DNA of 64,000 nucleotides from Hanleya hanleyi (GCA_036873755.1 JAVTVY010017520.1:1-64000), one strand, 5' to 3'. Numbered from the stretch's first letter, positions 1 through 10,500 are shown. Numbers and translations: made by a program. The notes: generated from the sequence alone by a model not told the origin.

Positions 1-870
1 AGCGGAAACTGACATCAGTTTTTGTCCAGTTTCCATGTACCGGAATTTGGGCGGAAACCTAGGTCAGTTTCTGATCTGTTTCTGCTCAAGCGGAAACCGG
101 CTGGAAACTTGAATAGCAGTTTCCAGTCTATTTCCGCTGGATTGGAAACATGGGGGAAACTCGCGTTGGTTTCCGAGCTGTTTCTGCTCGAGCGGAAACA
201 GGTCTGAAACTCCAGCACCAGTTTTCAGTCCATTTCCAATGCATTGGAAACAGAGCGGAAACTAACATCAGTTTCCCACCCGTTTCCGCTGGAGCGTAAT
301 CTGGGCGGAAATTTAAGGACAGCTTTCCGTCCAGTCTCCGTGCACCGGAATCTTAGCGGAAACCTATGTCAGTTTCCGACCTGTTTCTGCGCAACCGGAA
401 ACAGGCTAGAAACTTGATAGCAGTTTCCGGTCCATTTCCGCTCCATTTCCGATGCATTGGAAACAGAGCGGAAACTAACGTCAGTTTCCCACCCATTTCC
501 GCTGAAGCGTAATCTGGGCGGAAATTTATGGACAGCTTTCCGTCCATTATCCGTGCACCGGAATCTTAGCGGAAACCTATGTCAGTTTCCGACCTGTTTC
601 TGCGCAACCGGAAACAGGCTAGAAACTTGATAGCAGTTTCCGGTCCATTTCCGCTCCATTTCCGATGCATTGGAAACAGAGCGGAAACTAACATCAGTTT
701 CCCACCCGTTTCCGGCGGAAACTTAACAACAGGTTTCTGTCCAGTTTCCGTGCACCGGATTCTTGGCGGAAACAAAAACACCTGTTTCCACTGGTTTCCG
801 CATCACGGAAACAGGCTGGAAATGGGGTGTTACAGTTTCCAACTGGTTTCCGCCAAGAATCCGCATTTTT
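1..870. repeat. GGAAAC/GTTTCC satellite, ~213-bp higher-order period
   Basis: Dense alternation of GGAAAC and its reverse complement GTTTCC, spaced about 30-35 bp apart. A larger unit repeats at about 213 bp: the word tcttagcgga begins at 351 and again at 564, with near-identical sequence after each. The array starts before the window. The ORFs here are by-products of the repeat. Because both orientations of the core word are interleaved, single strands could form many short hairpins. Confidence 0.85.
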
Positions 871-1296
871 GGAAACCAGTACATTTCACCCAGTGTGTGC
901 TATTAGTCTGGTTCAAGAATGGGGATGTGATGAAACTTTAGAAACACCTCAAGCAATTAGCAAACAACGTAAGGTCGAAATTAAGTTCGAAATGTCCAGG
1001 TAACAAGGTACCACAATGAAATCATTGAAAATTGTTTTTATTAAATCCAATGACGCAATGTGTGAGTACCCAAATTGAGGTAAAAAAGATGACAGGTTAA
1101 GGTCACTGACCACCAACAACTAAAATATGTAAACATGAGGACTGATAGATTTATTTTAATTGTAAAACTGATTTACTCATTTTATTGATTTCTGAGCGCC
1201 AGTGCCAATTAACGATTCTTATTCTCAATTTCTAGATTGCGTATGACTTCGTAAGCATAACAGTTTCATAATCTTGTCACACGTCAATCGCGTGAT

Positions 1297-1845
1297 TTAA
1301 CCCTATCTGGCCTGGGCTTTTTGGGACCTGTCGTGGCCTGCGGGGGGGCATCCCTAATTATTTTTCTTACCCCTTGAGCTAGGGGGCTGAAACTTACCAC
1401 ACTATACCCTTGGGTAAAGCTCTACCAGAAAGTGTAATAAAATCCAAGATGGCCGCTTTGATGACGTCACAGTGACGTCATTTTCAAAAACAGATTTTCC
1501 GAATTTTTTATTTATGCAATTTCTCCACAAAAACAGCATGATAAATTAGGAAATATTAATGTGGTGTAAAATAAAATAGTTTTTGCCCATTTGTCATCGC
1601 AGAAAAGCAGAAATTTTGAAGAAATATGACAAAAACATCACTTTTCTGGGACCTCACATTGCCGTCATCTTGAATTTACCCATGATCCTCTCCTCGGGGG
1701 GTCATACAAATAGGCTCAAAATGACCCCAATATAATAAACTATAAAGTCACGGAGTTTCAGCTCTCTATTATTTGTCGTTCCGGAGATAGCGCAGAAAGT
1801 TTGGTAGGGGGCCATTTCGGCTCCCCCCAGGCCAGGTAGGGTTAA
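1297..1845. mobile_element. piggyBac-like MITE (TTAA-flanked, ~549 bp)
   Basis: The element is bounded on both sides by TTAA (1297-1300 and 1842-1845). Its terminal inverted repeats read CCCTATCTGGCCTGGG at the left and, reverse-complemented, CCCTACCTGGCCTGGG at the right. TTAA target sites and CCC-starting ends are typical of piggyBac transposons. There is no transposase ORF, so it is non-autonomous. The interior carries two close TGACGTCA words near 1465-1482. Related copies lie at 15678, 24325, 31036 and 37416, and fragments at 52267 and 54416. Confidence 0.8.
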
Positions 1846-1992
1846 GCATTATTTCAGTTTACCGTCAAAGTGAGGACAGAGGCCGGCGGCCTGAATATAT
1901 ATAGGACAATTAGGGACAGGTTAGCCCACCATTCAGTCAGACTGAGGCTGGCCACGCACGAGCTTTCAACACTATTTCAGTCATATCAAGAC

Positions 1993-2125
1993 GTTTGGTT
2001 CCTATTCCTTTTGACACCCGGGGCCCCATGGGTGTGGTCCTATTCCTTTTCACACCCGGGAGCCCCACGGGTGCCCAAGTTAGTCGCCTTTTACGACAAG
2101 CTCTCTCAGGGGCTGAGGCCCATTG
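1993..2125 (+). repeat. dispersed molluscan-type repeat fragment
   Basis: The word cctattccttttgacacccggg is nearly repeated about 50 bp later, followed by the 'ttagtcgccttttacgacaag' word that I recognise from SINE-like repeats in mollusc genomes. There is no coding potential. The family assignment is from memory. Confidence 0.45.
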
Positions 2126-2355
2126 GCAGTGGATCTTATCAGCAACATGACCTAACATATATGTGAACCATCACGATTTATCACCAGACTGCTCAGCTTT
2201 ACTGAACAAGTACATCGATAGTAATTACAACACATATAAGGGAAGTGGGAAGAGGTGCCGACATACTGACTGCGTCACATGACTTCACAGAATAGTCTTC
2301 TGGTTAACCTATTCTAAAGCACATCCCAGGAATCTAACGATTCGTGCTATGTGTT

Positions 2356-2450
2356 GTATCTCAGGTACGCTTTTATTGTACCTGTTCATGTGGCAACTTG
2401 GATGATATGACCACACGGCCCCTAGCACCGGCATAAGCGGTATTAGATAC
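2356..2450 (-). other. ribozyme-like structured motif, complete satellite-type copy
   Basis: Read on the minus strand: closing stem GUAUCU/AGAUAC, a small ACCG/CGGU hairpin, the invariant stretch GCUAGGGGCC, a GUGUGG/CCACAU hairpin, and a 7-bp CAGGUAC/GUACCUG hairpin with loop AAUAAAAGC. It is identical in layout to the copies of the 59.85-64-kb array. Confidence 0.5.
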
Positions 2451-2863
2451 AAATCTAGAGAGCTATGATGGAAATGCTCTGGCAACTCGTATACTGGTAA
2501 TTGGTGAGCTGTTTCGCTGTGACAACTCGTACATTGGAGATTGGTGAGCTGTATCATCGTCAGATGCAAATGACGGCATTTAACACAAAAGACTAGTCTG
2601 TAACGCCCGATGTCGACCCAGCATCAACTTCCCACAAATGCCAACATATATCAAAGACCAAAAGGTCTGTACAGGGGGCGGGCCTCGGGGACGAAACGTC
2701 CACCAGCAGAATCTCGCCATATACAGGAAAAAATTACAACACATATAAGGGAAGTGGAAGAGGTGCCGACATACTGACTGCGTCACATGACTTCACAGAA
2801 TAGTCTTCTGGTTAACCTATTCTAAAGCACATACCAGGAATCTAACGATTCGTGCTATGTGTT

Positions 2864-2930
2864 GTATCTCAGGTACGCTTTTATTGTACCTGTTCATGTG
2901 GCAACTTGGATGATATGACCACACGGCCCC
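2864..2930 (-). other. structured motif, truncated copy
   Basis: This is the 3' two thirds of the motif: the 7-bp hairpin with loop AAUAAAAGC and the GUGUGG/CCACAU hairpin. It is broken inside the GGGGCC stretch, so the closing stem has lost its 5' strand. Confidence 0.45.
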
Positions 2931-3165
2931 AACAACTACAACTACAAGAAATGTATCGTGTTCTATGTGCAAAGTATCAAACTTGTAATTAAAAGGATTT
3001 GTCAAATAATATCGTTAGAATTTACCAAGCCGTATTTATTTGGTTGTTTGTGTTCAAAGTACAGCCACAACTTTAGTCGAAATAACACGAAACTTCGTCG
3101 GGACAGCATTAAAATAATAAAGTAACCTATACACTTCCAGAAGGATCGGGTCAAATTGACCAGGT

Positions 3166-3281
3166 ATTTTTGGGTATAGACGTGACGGACCAAAGAGTTT
3201 GAGTCAAATCCATTTTGACCGAAACATTTTGGGTCCTTTCAACTCAACTATTTTGGGTACGTCACGTCTATACCCAAAAAT
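3166..3281. repeat. inverted repeat, 22-bp arms
   Basis: The left arm atttttgggtatagacgtgac (3166-3187) is matched by its reverse complement at 3260-3281, with about 72 bp between. A second short palindrome, GGTCAAATTGACC, lies just outside at 3149-3161. This fits a small palindromic MITE or its remnant; no target duplication is clear. Confidence 0.55.
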
Positions 3282-3289
3282 TCTGACAG

Positions 3290-4610
3290 TGTACAAGAAA
3301 AAAAAGTTCAAAAGGGCAACTAACGCACATTGGGATTTCTGATTATTTTTGGTCGAAATGTCGTCATACCTGTGCAATTAAAATGGGTGGTTTGACGCCC
3401 ACTGGGGACAGGAAGATATAATTGAGTATACACGCATTGAACATACCGGTACATGTGCAAGGCGATCTATTGTAATTGATGTTTCCTATGATGAAAGAAA
3501 GACGGGTCGCAGAATGTGATAGTGGGTCTGTGGGTAACCAGATGGCGCTTGGCGCTTCTGTCTATCATAGAATAGAATAGAATTTATTAACCAATCAGGT
3601 GCCCACGTGGAGCGTACAATCAATACCCCCCCCCCTTTCTTTGATACAATTGATTCAAACAAACATGTACAACACACAAGAAAGTTACAAATTTCTCCAA
3701 CACTGAGATCTGTTTACCATTATGAGGATCAAAGGCTAACTAGCGTTTATGAGACATGTTATTATATAATACATGTACAAATAAAGCTACCCGGAAAGTT
3801 CAGACTTAAGTTAAGAAAATTACACAGCTATATGTATTTTGTGCATTTGGGCCGAGCTTTACGTCGCTATCTTTATTTAATACATGCATGTAATTAGACC
3901 ACCCATGAGATGACTGTCTGATAAATTCTGGGAATATATATCAACAATGAAATTAGATGAGGCTGACCGATCAAGTTAGGAATGAAATAATATATATGCC
4001 CAATCGGGAATTTCTTTATGTTGATATGTACACTCAAGTCTCCTAAGTACTTTACCGTATACTTAACTATTTGGAGAAAATGATTGTTGAATTGTGAAAT
4101 AATACCGGTACTGAAATATTGACTTCTGTAGAACTTAACCTATAAACGTATCCCCAGATCTGTCCTGTTCATGTTCATCTTATTTATTCATGTTTGGGGT
4201 TCTTTTTTAATTTATTTCCATCTTTGTGCATTGTATAAACTTGGACTGGCATATTATATTGCATACAGACTATTTTGCTCTATCCAAGCTGCATGGTATC
4301 CATTTATCTGAGATGTATAATATAGATCTGCATACTATAGTCATTCGACATTCCAAAATTAGGCAACCTACAGGCTGATGATATGTAAAACAATCCTGCA
4401 TAAATTCACTGATGGTGAAGGCTGATACGGAAATACTTTATTTTCAGCTGTCGCGATTTGAAGTGGGATGATTCCAGAATGTTACACGATGTCCTTGTAG
4501 AGACACATACCCGTTAATATAATTTGGAGTTAAGAAAATTACACAGCTATATTTAGAAATGACAATTTGTAGTGTACCGTTAACATAGTAATATAGTCGT
4601 TGCCAAGCAC
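3290..4610. other. no recognisable feature
   Basis: AT-rich sequence with only short unsupported ORFs. There is a CCCCCCC tract near 3630. I see no splice-flanked coding segment or clear repeat boundary. Confidence 0.5.
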
Positions 4611-4619
4611 TTCTGAATA

Positions 4620-5006
4620 ATTCATGTCATTCATAATTCAGCCGTCGTCCATTAAAGAATATCCGCGTCCGTAATCCAAAGACCTTTTTCATATTCCATA
4701 TAACAACATTAGTACCAAATTCAAAAAGGCAATCGTAGTATACATAAGTATAGGCTAGTTTCCTGCAAGAGAGAAGCGGTTAACAGTTTTCAATGATGCC
4801 GACAAGACATCATGATGTTCTAAAAATATCAAATCCGTATCGCTGATCGGTATCCTTAACCCATAATATTCGTTGTAAAGTCGCCATCTAGAGAATGATG
4901 TATCTCAGTCACGCTTTGATTGTGGCTGTACATATGAGCACCATGAGGATTTTGAAGTACATGTGTTCATACGGCCCCTAGCCCCGGGTTATGTGGAATT
5001 AGACAC
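4620..5006 (-). repeat. 3' region of the RT retroelement, copy 1
   Basis: The reverse complement aligns over most of its length with 54598-54990. The two copies share the structured motif, then 'gatacggatttgatattttt', 'catcatgatgtcttg', 'aactgttgaccgcttctctcttgcagga' and a final 'ggacgacggctg' area. It lies directly downstream of the RT reading frame that stops at 5010. The word 'ttcagccgtcgtcc' at its far end is the unit expanded at 12.7-13.6 kb. Confidence 0.65.
4900..5006 (-). other. ribozyme-like structured motif, RT-element copy 1
   Basis: The closing stem is GUGUCU/AGAUAC, with a G-U in place of the satellite's A-U. The next hairpin is GUAUGA/UCAUAU, and the terminal hairpin CAGCCAC/GUGACUG has loop AAUCAAAGC and one mismatch. 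The motif begins three nucleotides after the TAA of the RT reading frame (5012-5010 on the minus strand). Confidence 0.5.
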
Positions 5007-5009
5007 AAG

Positions 5010-5098
5010 TTACGAAACATAACGCCATTGATCTTGCACCCTACGCTCGTATTTTGCTATCAGCATACGATATGTAAAGCCAAATTTGAGAAACTTTG
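5010..5098 (-). pseudogene. C-terminal part of the split reverse-transcriptase ORF
   Basis: On the minus strand this reads ...KFGFTYRMLIAKYER... and ends in TAA at 5010. A second copy at 54526-54594 encodes nearly the same peptide and stop. Of the six base differences I count across the aligned part, five fall in third codon positions and four are silent, which indicates past protein selection. The segment continues the RT ORF at 9150-9719: removing the element at 5099-9149 with one 2-bp CA duplicate brings the frames together. I recognise no domain in this short tail. Confidence 0.5.
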
Positions 5099-5400
5099 CC
5101 CTTACAAAAAAATCTTATAGGATCCTATAAGATTCTGAAAAATCCTATAAGATTCTGAGAAATCCTATAAGATTCTAAAAAATCCTATAAGATTCTGAAA
5201 AATCCTATAAGATTCTGAGAAAATCTTATAAGATTCTAAGAAATCCTATAAGATTAAAAAAATCCTATAAGATTCTGAAAAGTCTTATAAGATTCTAAAA
5301 AAGTCCTATAAGATTCTGAAAAATCCTATTGGATTTAATAGGATAGAAATATAATAATCCTATTGGATTTAATATGACACTCCATAGGATCAATTGTATT
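5099..5400 (+). repeat. left inverted end: ~20-bp tandem repeats
   Basis: About ten copies of aatcctataagattctgaaa with small variations (ag/aa endings, one ctt variant), followed by two 'aatcctattggattta' copies. Each unit holds the near-palindrome aatcYtataRgatt, so the array can also fold locally. Confidence 0.8.
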
Positions 5401-5409
5401 AATGATATT

Positions 5410-5607
5410 AAGAAGAGTGGAAATTGATCCCGCTCAAGTATTTCAGTGAATTATTTCACACAAGCTAATTGAATGAAGTAATTGAATGTAATTTCACCCA
5501 AACATTATTTTGCCCACCACTTCAGCGATTTATTGACTTAAGCAAAATCCACCCAACTTGATACTGGACTTCATTCAACTTGAGTGGGATCAATTTCCAC
5601 TCTTCTT
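5410..5607. mobile_element. 198-bp MITE with 30-bp near-perfect inverted repeats
   Basis: The left end (5410-5439) begins AAGAAGAGTGGAAATTGATC. The right end (5578-5607) is its reverse complement with one mismatch in 30 bp (CGCTCAA versus CACTCAA). The interior is AT-rich and non-coding. No convincing target duplication is visible. It sits inside the larger foldback-like element, so it may have jumped in later or be part of it. Confidence 0.7.
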
Positions 5608-5609
5608 GG

Positions 5610-7850
5610 GAAAAACTAATTTAACGTTTTTAGAGAGTGATGTTTATGCCGTCTTCAGTCAAGACAAATATATCTAAAATGCATTTTTGCTTGATCAGGA
5701 CAGATCCGTGAATTGCCGAGTTGCATTTGGTTTTGAAGTGAAATTGTTCGCTGGTGTACCAGAACCGGCGTGTGGTAACACAAGTTGATGAAACATCGAA
5801 TTCTAAAATTATCCACTTATTGTTTTCAGTTTTCGTATATTCAATAAAGATCTTAAATGTGATACTGTACGGTAATTATATATATATGAAGCTACACTGG
5901 TAAAAGCTCATTACATTAACGAACGTACGAGTTGATCAACAACACACGTACATGTACATGATGATAATACACCAATAAATCTAGGCTAAAATTGTTCGAA
6001 AGGAAAACAAACGATTACCGTCTACATTGCACCATATAACTAAAGTTCAAGAATGGAATGATTACATGCATATGACAAATAACCAATAAATACATTCTAT
6101 TATTAGAAAAGTATTATTTATTCCCATGATAGATAAACACATAAATCATCATGCAATGTTTTATAAAGAAATCGAATATACCGGTGATCCAATGAGTCCA
6201 CATGCCGGTTTGAGGCCTAGAACACACCACAGTGCTAACGGAAACCAGCTGAGATCCGTTTTGATCTCCCTTGATCAGGGGATCCCCCGTGATTGCAGAT
6301 GGTTAAACAGAGCGACATGACGTTCGCTACCACAAAACAACATTCTTTATTTGATCATATCGGTTTGCTATGTCTCGGTTGTTCAAACGTGATGATTTCA
6401 CAATAAACTGATAAAAGACCAAGTTCAAGCCGGAAAGGGCTCCGCCATTATGCCATTTCCTGCTGGGCAACGTCACTGAATTCCGCCGACAGATCCGCTG
6501 CGAGGGGTGACCAAAATTCCATGGCAGACATTCCATCCTCTCCCAGGGTGCTTCGCGCTGCGCTCCATTTTCCCCTGTGAGTCTCGCCATTTTTCGCAGG
6601 ATTCTTGCAAAAATCAAGAACTGTTCTATCTAACTGTTTTACTGATCGCAAAACGTATATATATTTTGAAATACACTTAACAGTTATTCAATATATTTCA
6701 AAATGCCAGTGTCATTTAGTTTGAAGGCAGCTTCTTACAAATTACCCTGGAACTATATGTTGCGGGGAAAAATATATCGGTGAGTCGCGGCTGATATCAA
6801 ATTCGCCAAGTTAGACGGTCGCCACGTTCGTTTCTGTGGCAACAGATGACATAGGTTCCCATACATATTTCGCGGCCCATCACTCCGTGTTTTATTTTAA
6901 TTTCACAGTACATTTCTTAGTTTATTTAAGATGTTTACAACGGCTATATTTTAAAATAAATAAATGAATAACAAGGAGAGGGCAGAGGAAACTTTATATA
7001 GAAAAGGAGAAGAATCGACTATGTACAATGTACAAGTTCGTCGGTCAGCTTTTGGTGGTTATACCGTTAAATATGTGTTCATTATTCATTGTAACTGTAA
7101 TCGCGGGGATAATTCCTTTGTCTTTGTACCCCTTCCTACACAAAGCCGTCCAGAGAAAAAAAACTGGAAGAACCATGGACGGATTAGGCCGCGATGCGGG
7201 TGGCATAGGCGATTTACGGATCAGACAGAGTTGTACCGACTTAGATTTCCCACAATTCTCTTTACGCATGCGCATTCATTATTACTCAAAAGCAACTCAA
7301 CGTGTCAAGTCTGTCAGTCGGCGTGTACCAAAGTAACCTCACGGCAAATATGGAACATACATTTTCACGACTGATTTATTCAATAGCAAACTACCAATCT
7401 ATCGTTCACCGTAAACTTGACAGATGGCATCTCTATACAGCTGGGCCCTGTTCGATTTTTGTATGGAAGACCCTCCAACCGCGGAAGTCGGCAACCTCCC
7501 CACAGCGCATGCTCCATTTCGCAGGCTCCAATAACATCCCTGCCTCCAATAGCGGAAGTTGACCTTTACTACGTTGCTATGACGTATAGGGGAAACCAAC
7601 CAACGCACGGTTCAGTTTGAATCCGACCAAACGACTCCTTTAGTGTTGCACATGAGCGAACTACTTTTCATATGCTCTGTCCATATAAACAGGGAAAATT
7701 ATCTCCAGATAATTCTTTTTAACGCTAGGTCAACGGAGGTATTATGCAGACTTGAAAAGTAATCAAAATATTCGTTAAACATCTATTTTACTATATATGA
7801 TGTCACTTCCGGCGATGTGCGCGAAGGCCCCGAATCCGGTCCAAAAATCT
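5610..7850. other. foldback interior, no confident gene
   Basis: Mixed sequence with a modest GC- and CpG-richer stretch at about 6.2-6.6 and 7.1-7.6 kb. Several short overlapping ORFs occur on both strands, but none shows a recognisable domain, a clear initiator context or splice boundaries. Confidence 0.4.
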
Positions 7851-7882
7851 GACTGGTGGCTGGGGTGTTCTTAGACCCCCAG

Positions 7883-8039
7883 CGAGGTGGTTGGGAAGTC
7901 GGCAGAACTGCATGGATAGACAACGACCCCGATGAATCTATCGGACTTGACGATGAGGTGGTCATTAACTGGCCGACGAAGTTGAAAAATGGCAAGACCT
8001 TCACTTCAAGGTGTTCTGCGAGGATTGTGAGCTTTAACG
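7883..8039 (+). CDS. candidate internal exon, unknown protein
   Basis: The reading frame is open from an in-frame TGA at 7850. A possible acceptor, ...gacccccag, ends at 7882, and a good donor, AACG|GTAAGA, follows at 8039/8040. The peptide contains WIDNDPDESIGLDDEVVINW and RCSARIVSF, a mix of acidic and beta-like stretches. No ATG opens the frame, so if real it is internal. It ends in phase 1, which agrees with the acceptor at 8615. I do not recognise the family, and it could belong to the surrounding mobile element. Confidence 0.3.
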
Positions 8040-8615
8040 GTAAGAATGGTATAATCTCGCAAAATAAGAAAAGAATGACATAATACATTCTCGTAGAGTA
8101 TTATTTACAACAACAGCATAGTTGTTCTTGTATTCAGAGAGCAGGAGTTACAAATCTCGTTTCGCTATCAGCATGATCAGGGGGCAGGTTCTGGTTCTGG
8201 GTTATGAAGATCTCAATTTTCAACACCCTTGCAGTCGGCGTTCGTTAATATTTTCTTGTGTTTGCACACTGCATGGTTAATATTTTCAGAGCAAAAATGT
8301 GTCGAAGTAGTATTACATATTTCTCGTCTTGTAAACTGTAAGCATTGCATACTGTCCAATGCAATGTATTATGGAGGACCCTGCTCCCTGAATAACAGTG
8401 TTAATCCATACCCATTTATCCATGTGCTAAGATAATATGTAAGTGACTTTTTCAACCAACCTACTTTTTGCATTGACTGATAAACCACATGTTATATCCT
8501 GAAGTCAATTATTCAGTACTGGAATGAAATATATTTCTAATGTTTTTGAATTTGTCGAACTGTAAACACATAGCTATTTGCTCATTTCTAATTTTATTTT
8601 TCCTTGCTTTTACAG

Positions 8616-8725
8616 ATGACCCACTACAGTTGAGGAAGTTGTGCGAGAAACACATCTTCTTTCTATGCGTTAGTTACCAGATTATCTTCAACATAGCTGT
8701 GGTACATCCAAAACAAGCTGTTTAA
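8616..8725 (+). CDS. candidate following exon (phase-compatible)
   Basis: A strong acceptor with a long pyrimidine tract (attttatttttccttgctttt then ACAG) ends at 8615. Joining in phase 1 to the exon ending at 8039 gives ...VSFN|DDPLQLRKLCEKH..., and the frame then runs to TAA at 8725. A weak GTTAGT donor lies inside at about 8672. Support is splice signals and phase only. Confidence 0.25.
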
Positions 8726-8869
8726 GCTAAAACATTTTCTGATGTATTTACTATTCTACAGTACAGGGGTATTTTGTATTTCGTGGAGTTACTATAAAAG
8801 ATGACCTATATCACTCATCCAAATATTCTTATATAAACTTTATATCCTGTAGATTTCTCAGAATCCATT

Positions 8870-9149
8870 CCATAACTAAATTCTATAGGATCCTACTAAA
8901 AAATCCTGTAAGATTTGTATCCTATTAAAAAATCCTATAGGATTTCAATCTTATAGGATTTTAATCTTATAGGATCCTATTAAAAAATATCTTATAGGAT
9001 CCTATTAAAAAATCCTATAGGATTTCAATCTTATAGGATTTTAATCTTATAGGATCCTATTAAAAAATCTTATAGGATTTTGGGCCAACACCTTATAGGA
9101 TCCTATACGATTTTATCTTATAGGATCCTATCAGATTTGTTTGTAAGGG
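8870..9149 (-). repeat. right inverted end: ~20-bp tandem repeats
   Basis: Units of aatcttataggatttcaat and ttataggatcctattaaaaa are the reverse complement of the 5.1-5.4-kb units. The array ends in GATTTGTTTGTAAGGG at 9149, mirroring the left terminus. Confidence 0.8.
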
Positions 9150-9719
9150 TGAGCTGAGGCGCTTGGTGGTATTCTGTAACAATGATTTATGACGTTGATT
9201 AAAATCGTCACATTTAACACATGATCTAGCAACTGCTACTAGGCGAGATATGTATATGCCATATGCAGGTTCCACTGTAATATTACTGTCCAGAAAGAGA
9301 TAGTTTACGATGTCGAAATTGTAATCATATCCTTTGTCATAAAGTCGACGAGAGAGAAGGCCCGCTTCATTTTTATAGAAATATAGCTCTAAATATGATG
9401 TGCCTTTGGGGGTATCTGAAGTTACCTTCAAATCCAGTGGAGGTGGATATATATCCTTCACTGCGTCATTTATATAGCGATTATCCACAGCGAGAAGATC
9501 GTCTATATAGCGTTTGGTGAACGACAAGGAACGGGCGTTGAATGGATCCTGTTTTTGAAAGCGCCTGCATATAGTCATATTCATAAGAGAACAGTCTATA
9601 ATACTTTCACAATCTATAATACGTTCGTAGAATAAACCTGCCATTTTGAAAACTGTATAAGGATATATGAATTCAAGGCCTGGGATTTTGAAGAGCCCAA
9701 GACGCCTAATCACCTCCAA
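9150..9719 (-). pseudogene. reverse-transcriptase fragment (YIDD motif)
   Basis: The minus-strand frame contains FTKRYIDDLLAVDN, the catalytic YxDD box of reverse transcriptases. It is followed by an LYDKGYDYNFDIVNY block and a GIYISRLVAVARSC block. I recognise these blocks from many invertebrate RT-like proteins whose frame continues as DDFN..R.K.L. Further 5' (minus strand, above 9719) stops accumulate and the palm A motif is not recovered. The frame is cut at 9149 by the foldback-like element, and its C-terminus continues at 5098-5010. The clade is uncertain; a Penelope-like element is one possibility. Confidence 0.7.
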
Positions 9720-10260
9720 AAATTAAAAAATTGATAATCAGATGCAAACTTTGGCATAAAAGCTAACAAAAAATAATTTTTCCTACCCAAAATTGAGCTT
9801 TCAAAATGGGCTGTTCGACAAACCCTTGAGTGATATCCACGAACGCGATGATTATTAAGTTGGGGGTGCAGGTGGTCTACGCATCTTTATCCAACACATT
9901 TTGATAACTCTTTTCTTAAACTGATAAATTTTTGGGTGAGATTCCAATTAAGGGAACTCGTTCCTGACTCACTCCTCAGTAGCTTTTGCTTGTTTATCGT
10001 TTAAAATACTTATATTTTTTGCGTATGCTATTGAGCATAAAGTCATTAAATTTCAACAGAATAATGTTGTCACGTTTTCTTCTTGAGTACGTTTGAGTCC
10101 TGTTCAAAGTTATCCATACTTTAGAATTTATTCATTTTTTTTTTACTTTGAACCAATATTCTCGTAAAATTCTAATTTCCCGACAGAACAGCTTTCAGAA
10201 AATATTCTAATTTGCTCAAAGAACAGCTTTCATAAAATATAGAGCTCGTTTTCGTGAGTT
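9720..10260. other. degenerate 5' RT sequence or intergenic
   Basis: Read on the minus strand, this contains frameshifted stretches upstream of the RT fragment but no stable frame. It is otherwise AT-rich with poly-T tracts. Confidence 0.35.
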
Positions 10261-10266
10261 TTTGTA

Positions 10267-10500
10267 TTGGGCGTGGTTACTTCATAGTTTCCACATGGAC
10301 CCCAGAAATAAAAGCGCGGCTGAGATATTAAAGCTACTTCCGAGAATCTTCCGTATTCTAGAGTCCGAATGTGAGATACCAAGATAAACTTTCCTTTGGA
10401 GTTTCTTGGTTGCTTTTTAGTCGCCAGACGTCAACTTCTCCCACCCCTTACATATCTGCCCAATGTATTATTTAAAAAAATTAGGATTCCGCTGGTGAAC
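10267..10500 (+). repeat. divergent 3'-end relic with half of the structured motif
   Basis: 'aaataaaagcgcggctgagata' (10306-10327) is the 3' arm of the structured motif. It is followed by 'ccgagaatcttccgtattctagagtc', 'gagatacc' and 'gtcgcc.gacgtc...cccac'. The same series occurs at 10750-10900 and 57930-58040, defining a subfamily distinct from the 4.9 and 54.6-kb copies. Confidence 0.5.

Larger units (their letters stand above)
2222..2930 (-). repeat. ~1.4 minus-strand copies of the ~509-bp satellite monomer
   Basis: The reverse complement matches the array at 59.85-64 kb almost base for base, including the 'acagctcacc...gagttgt' hairpins and the 95-nt structured motif. The second copy is cut at 2930 inside the structured motif, next to unrelated sequence. 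It shows that satellite pieces are dispersed as well as tandem. Confidence 0.85.
5099..9149. mobile_element. foldback-like element, 4.05 kb, tandem-repeat inverted ends
   Basis: The left end CCCTTACAAAAAAATCTTAT is matched by the inverted right end CCCTTACAAACAAATCTGAT, both running into ATAGGATCC. Inside, both ends consist of ~20-bp repeats of the type aatcctataagattctgaaa, direct at the left and inverted at the right. Flanking dinucleotides are TG on both sides (5097-5098, 9150-9151). Both flanks belong to the same RT reading frame, so this is an insertion into that retroelement. Long inverted ends made of short tandem repeats are the hallmark of foldback transposons. I found no transposase. 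Confidence 0.6.

Noticed and set aside
5103..5345. CRISPR-like regular repeats
   Set aside because: Units are contiguous, without unique spacers, and lie in a eukaryotic context.
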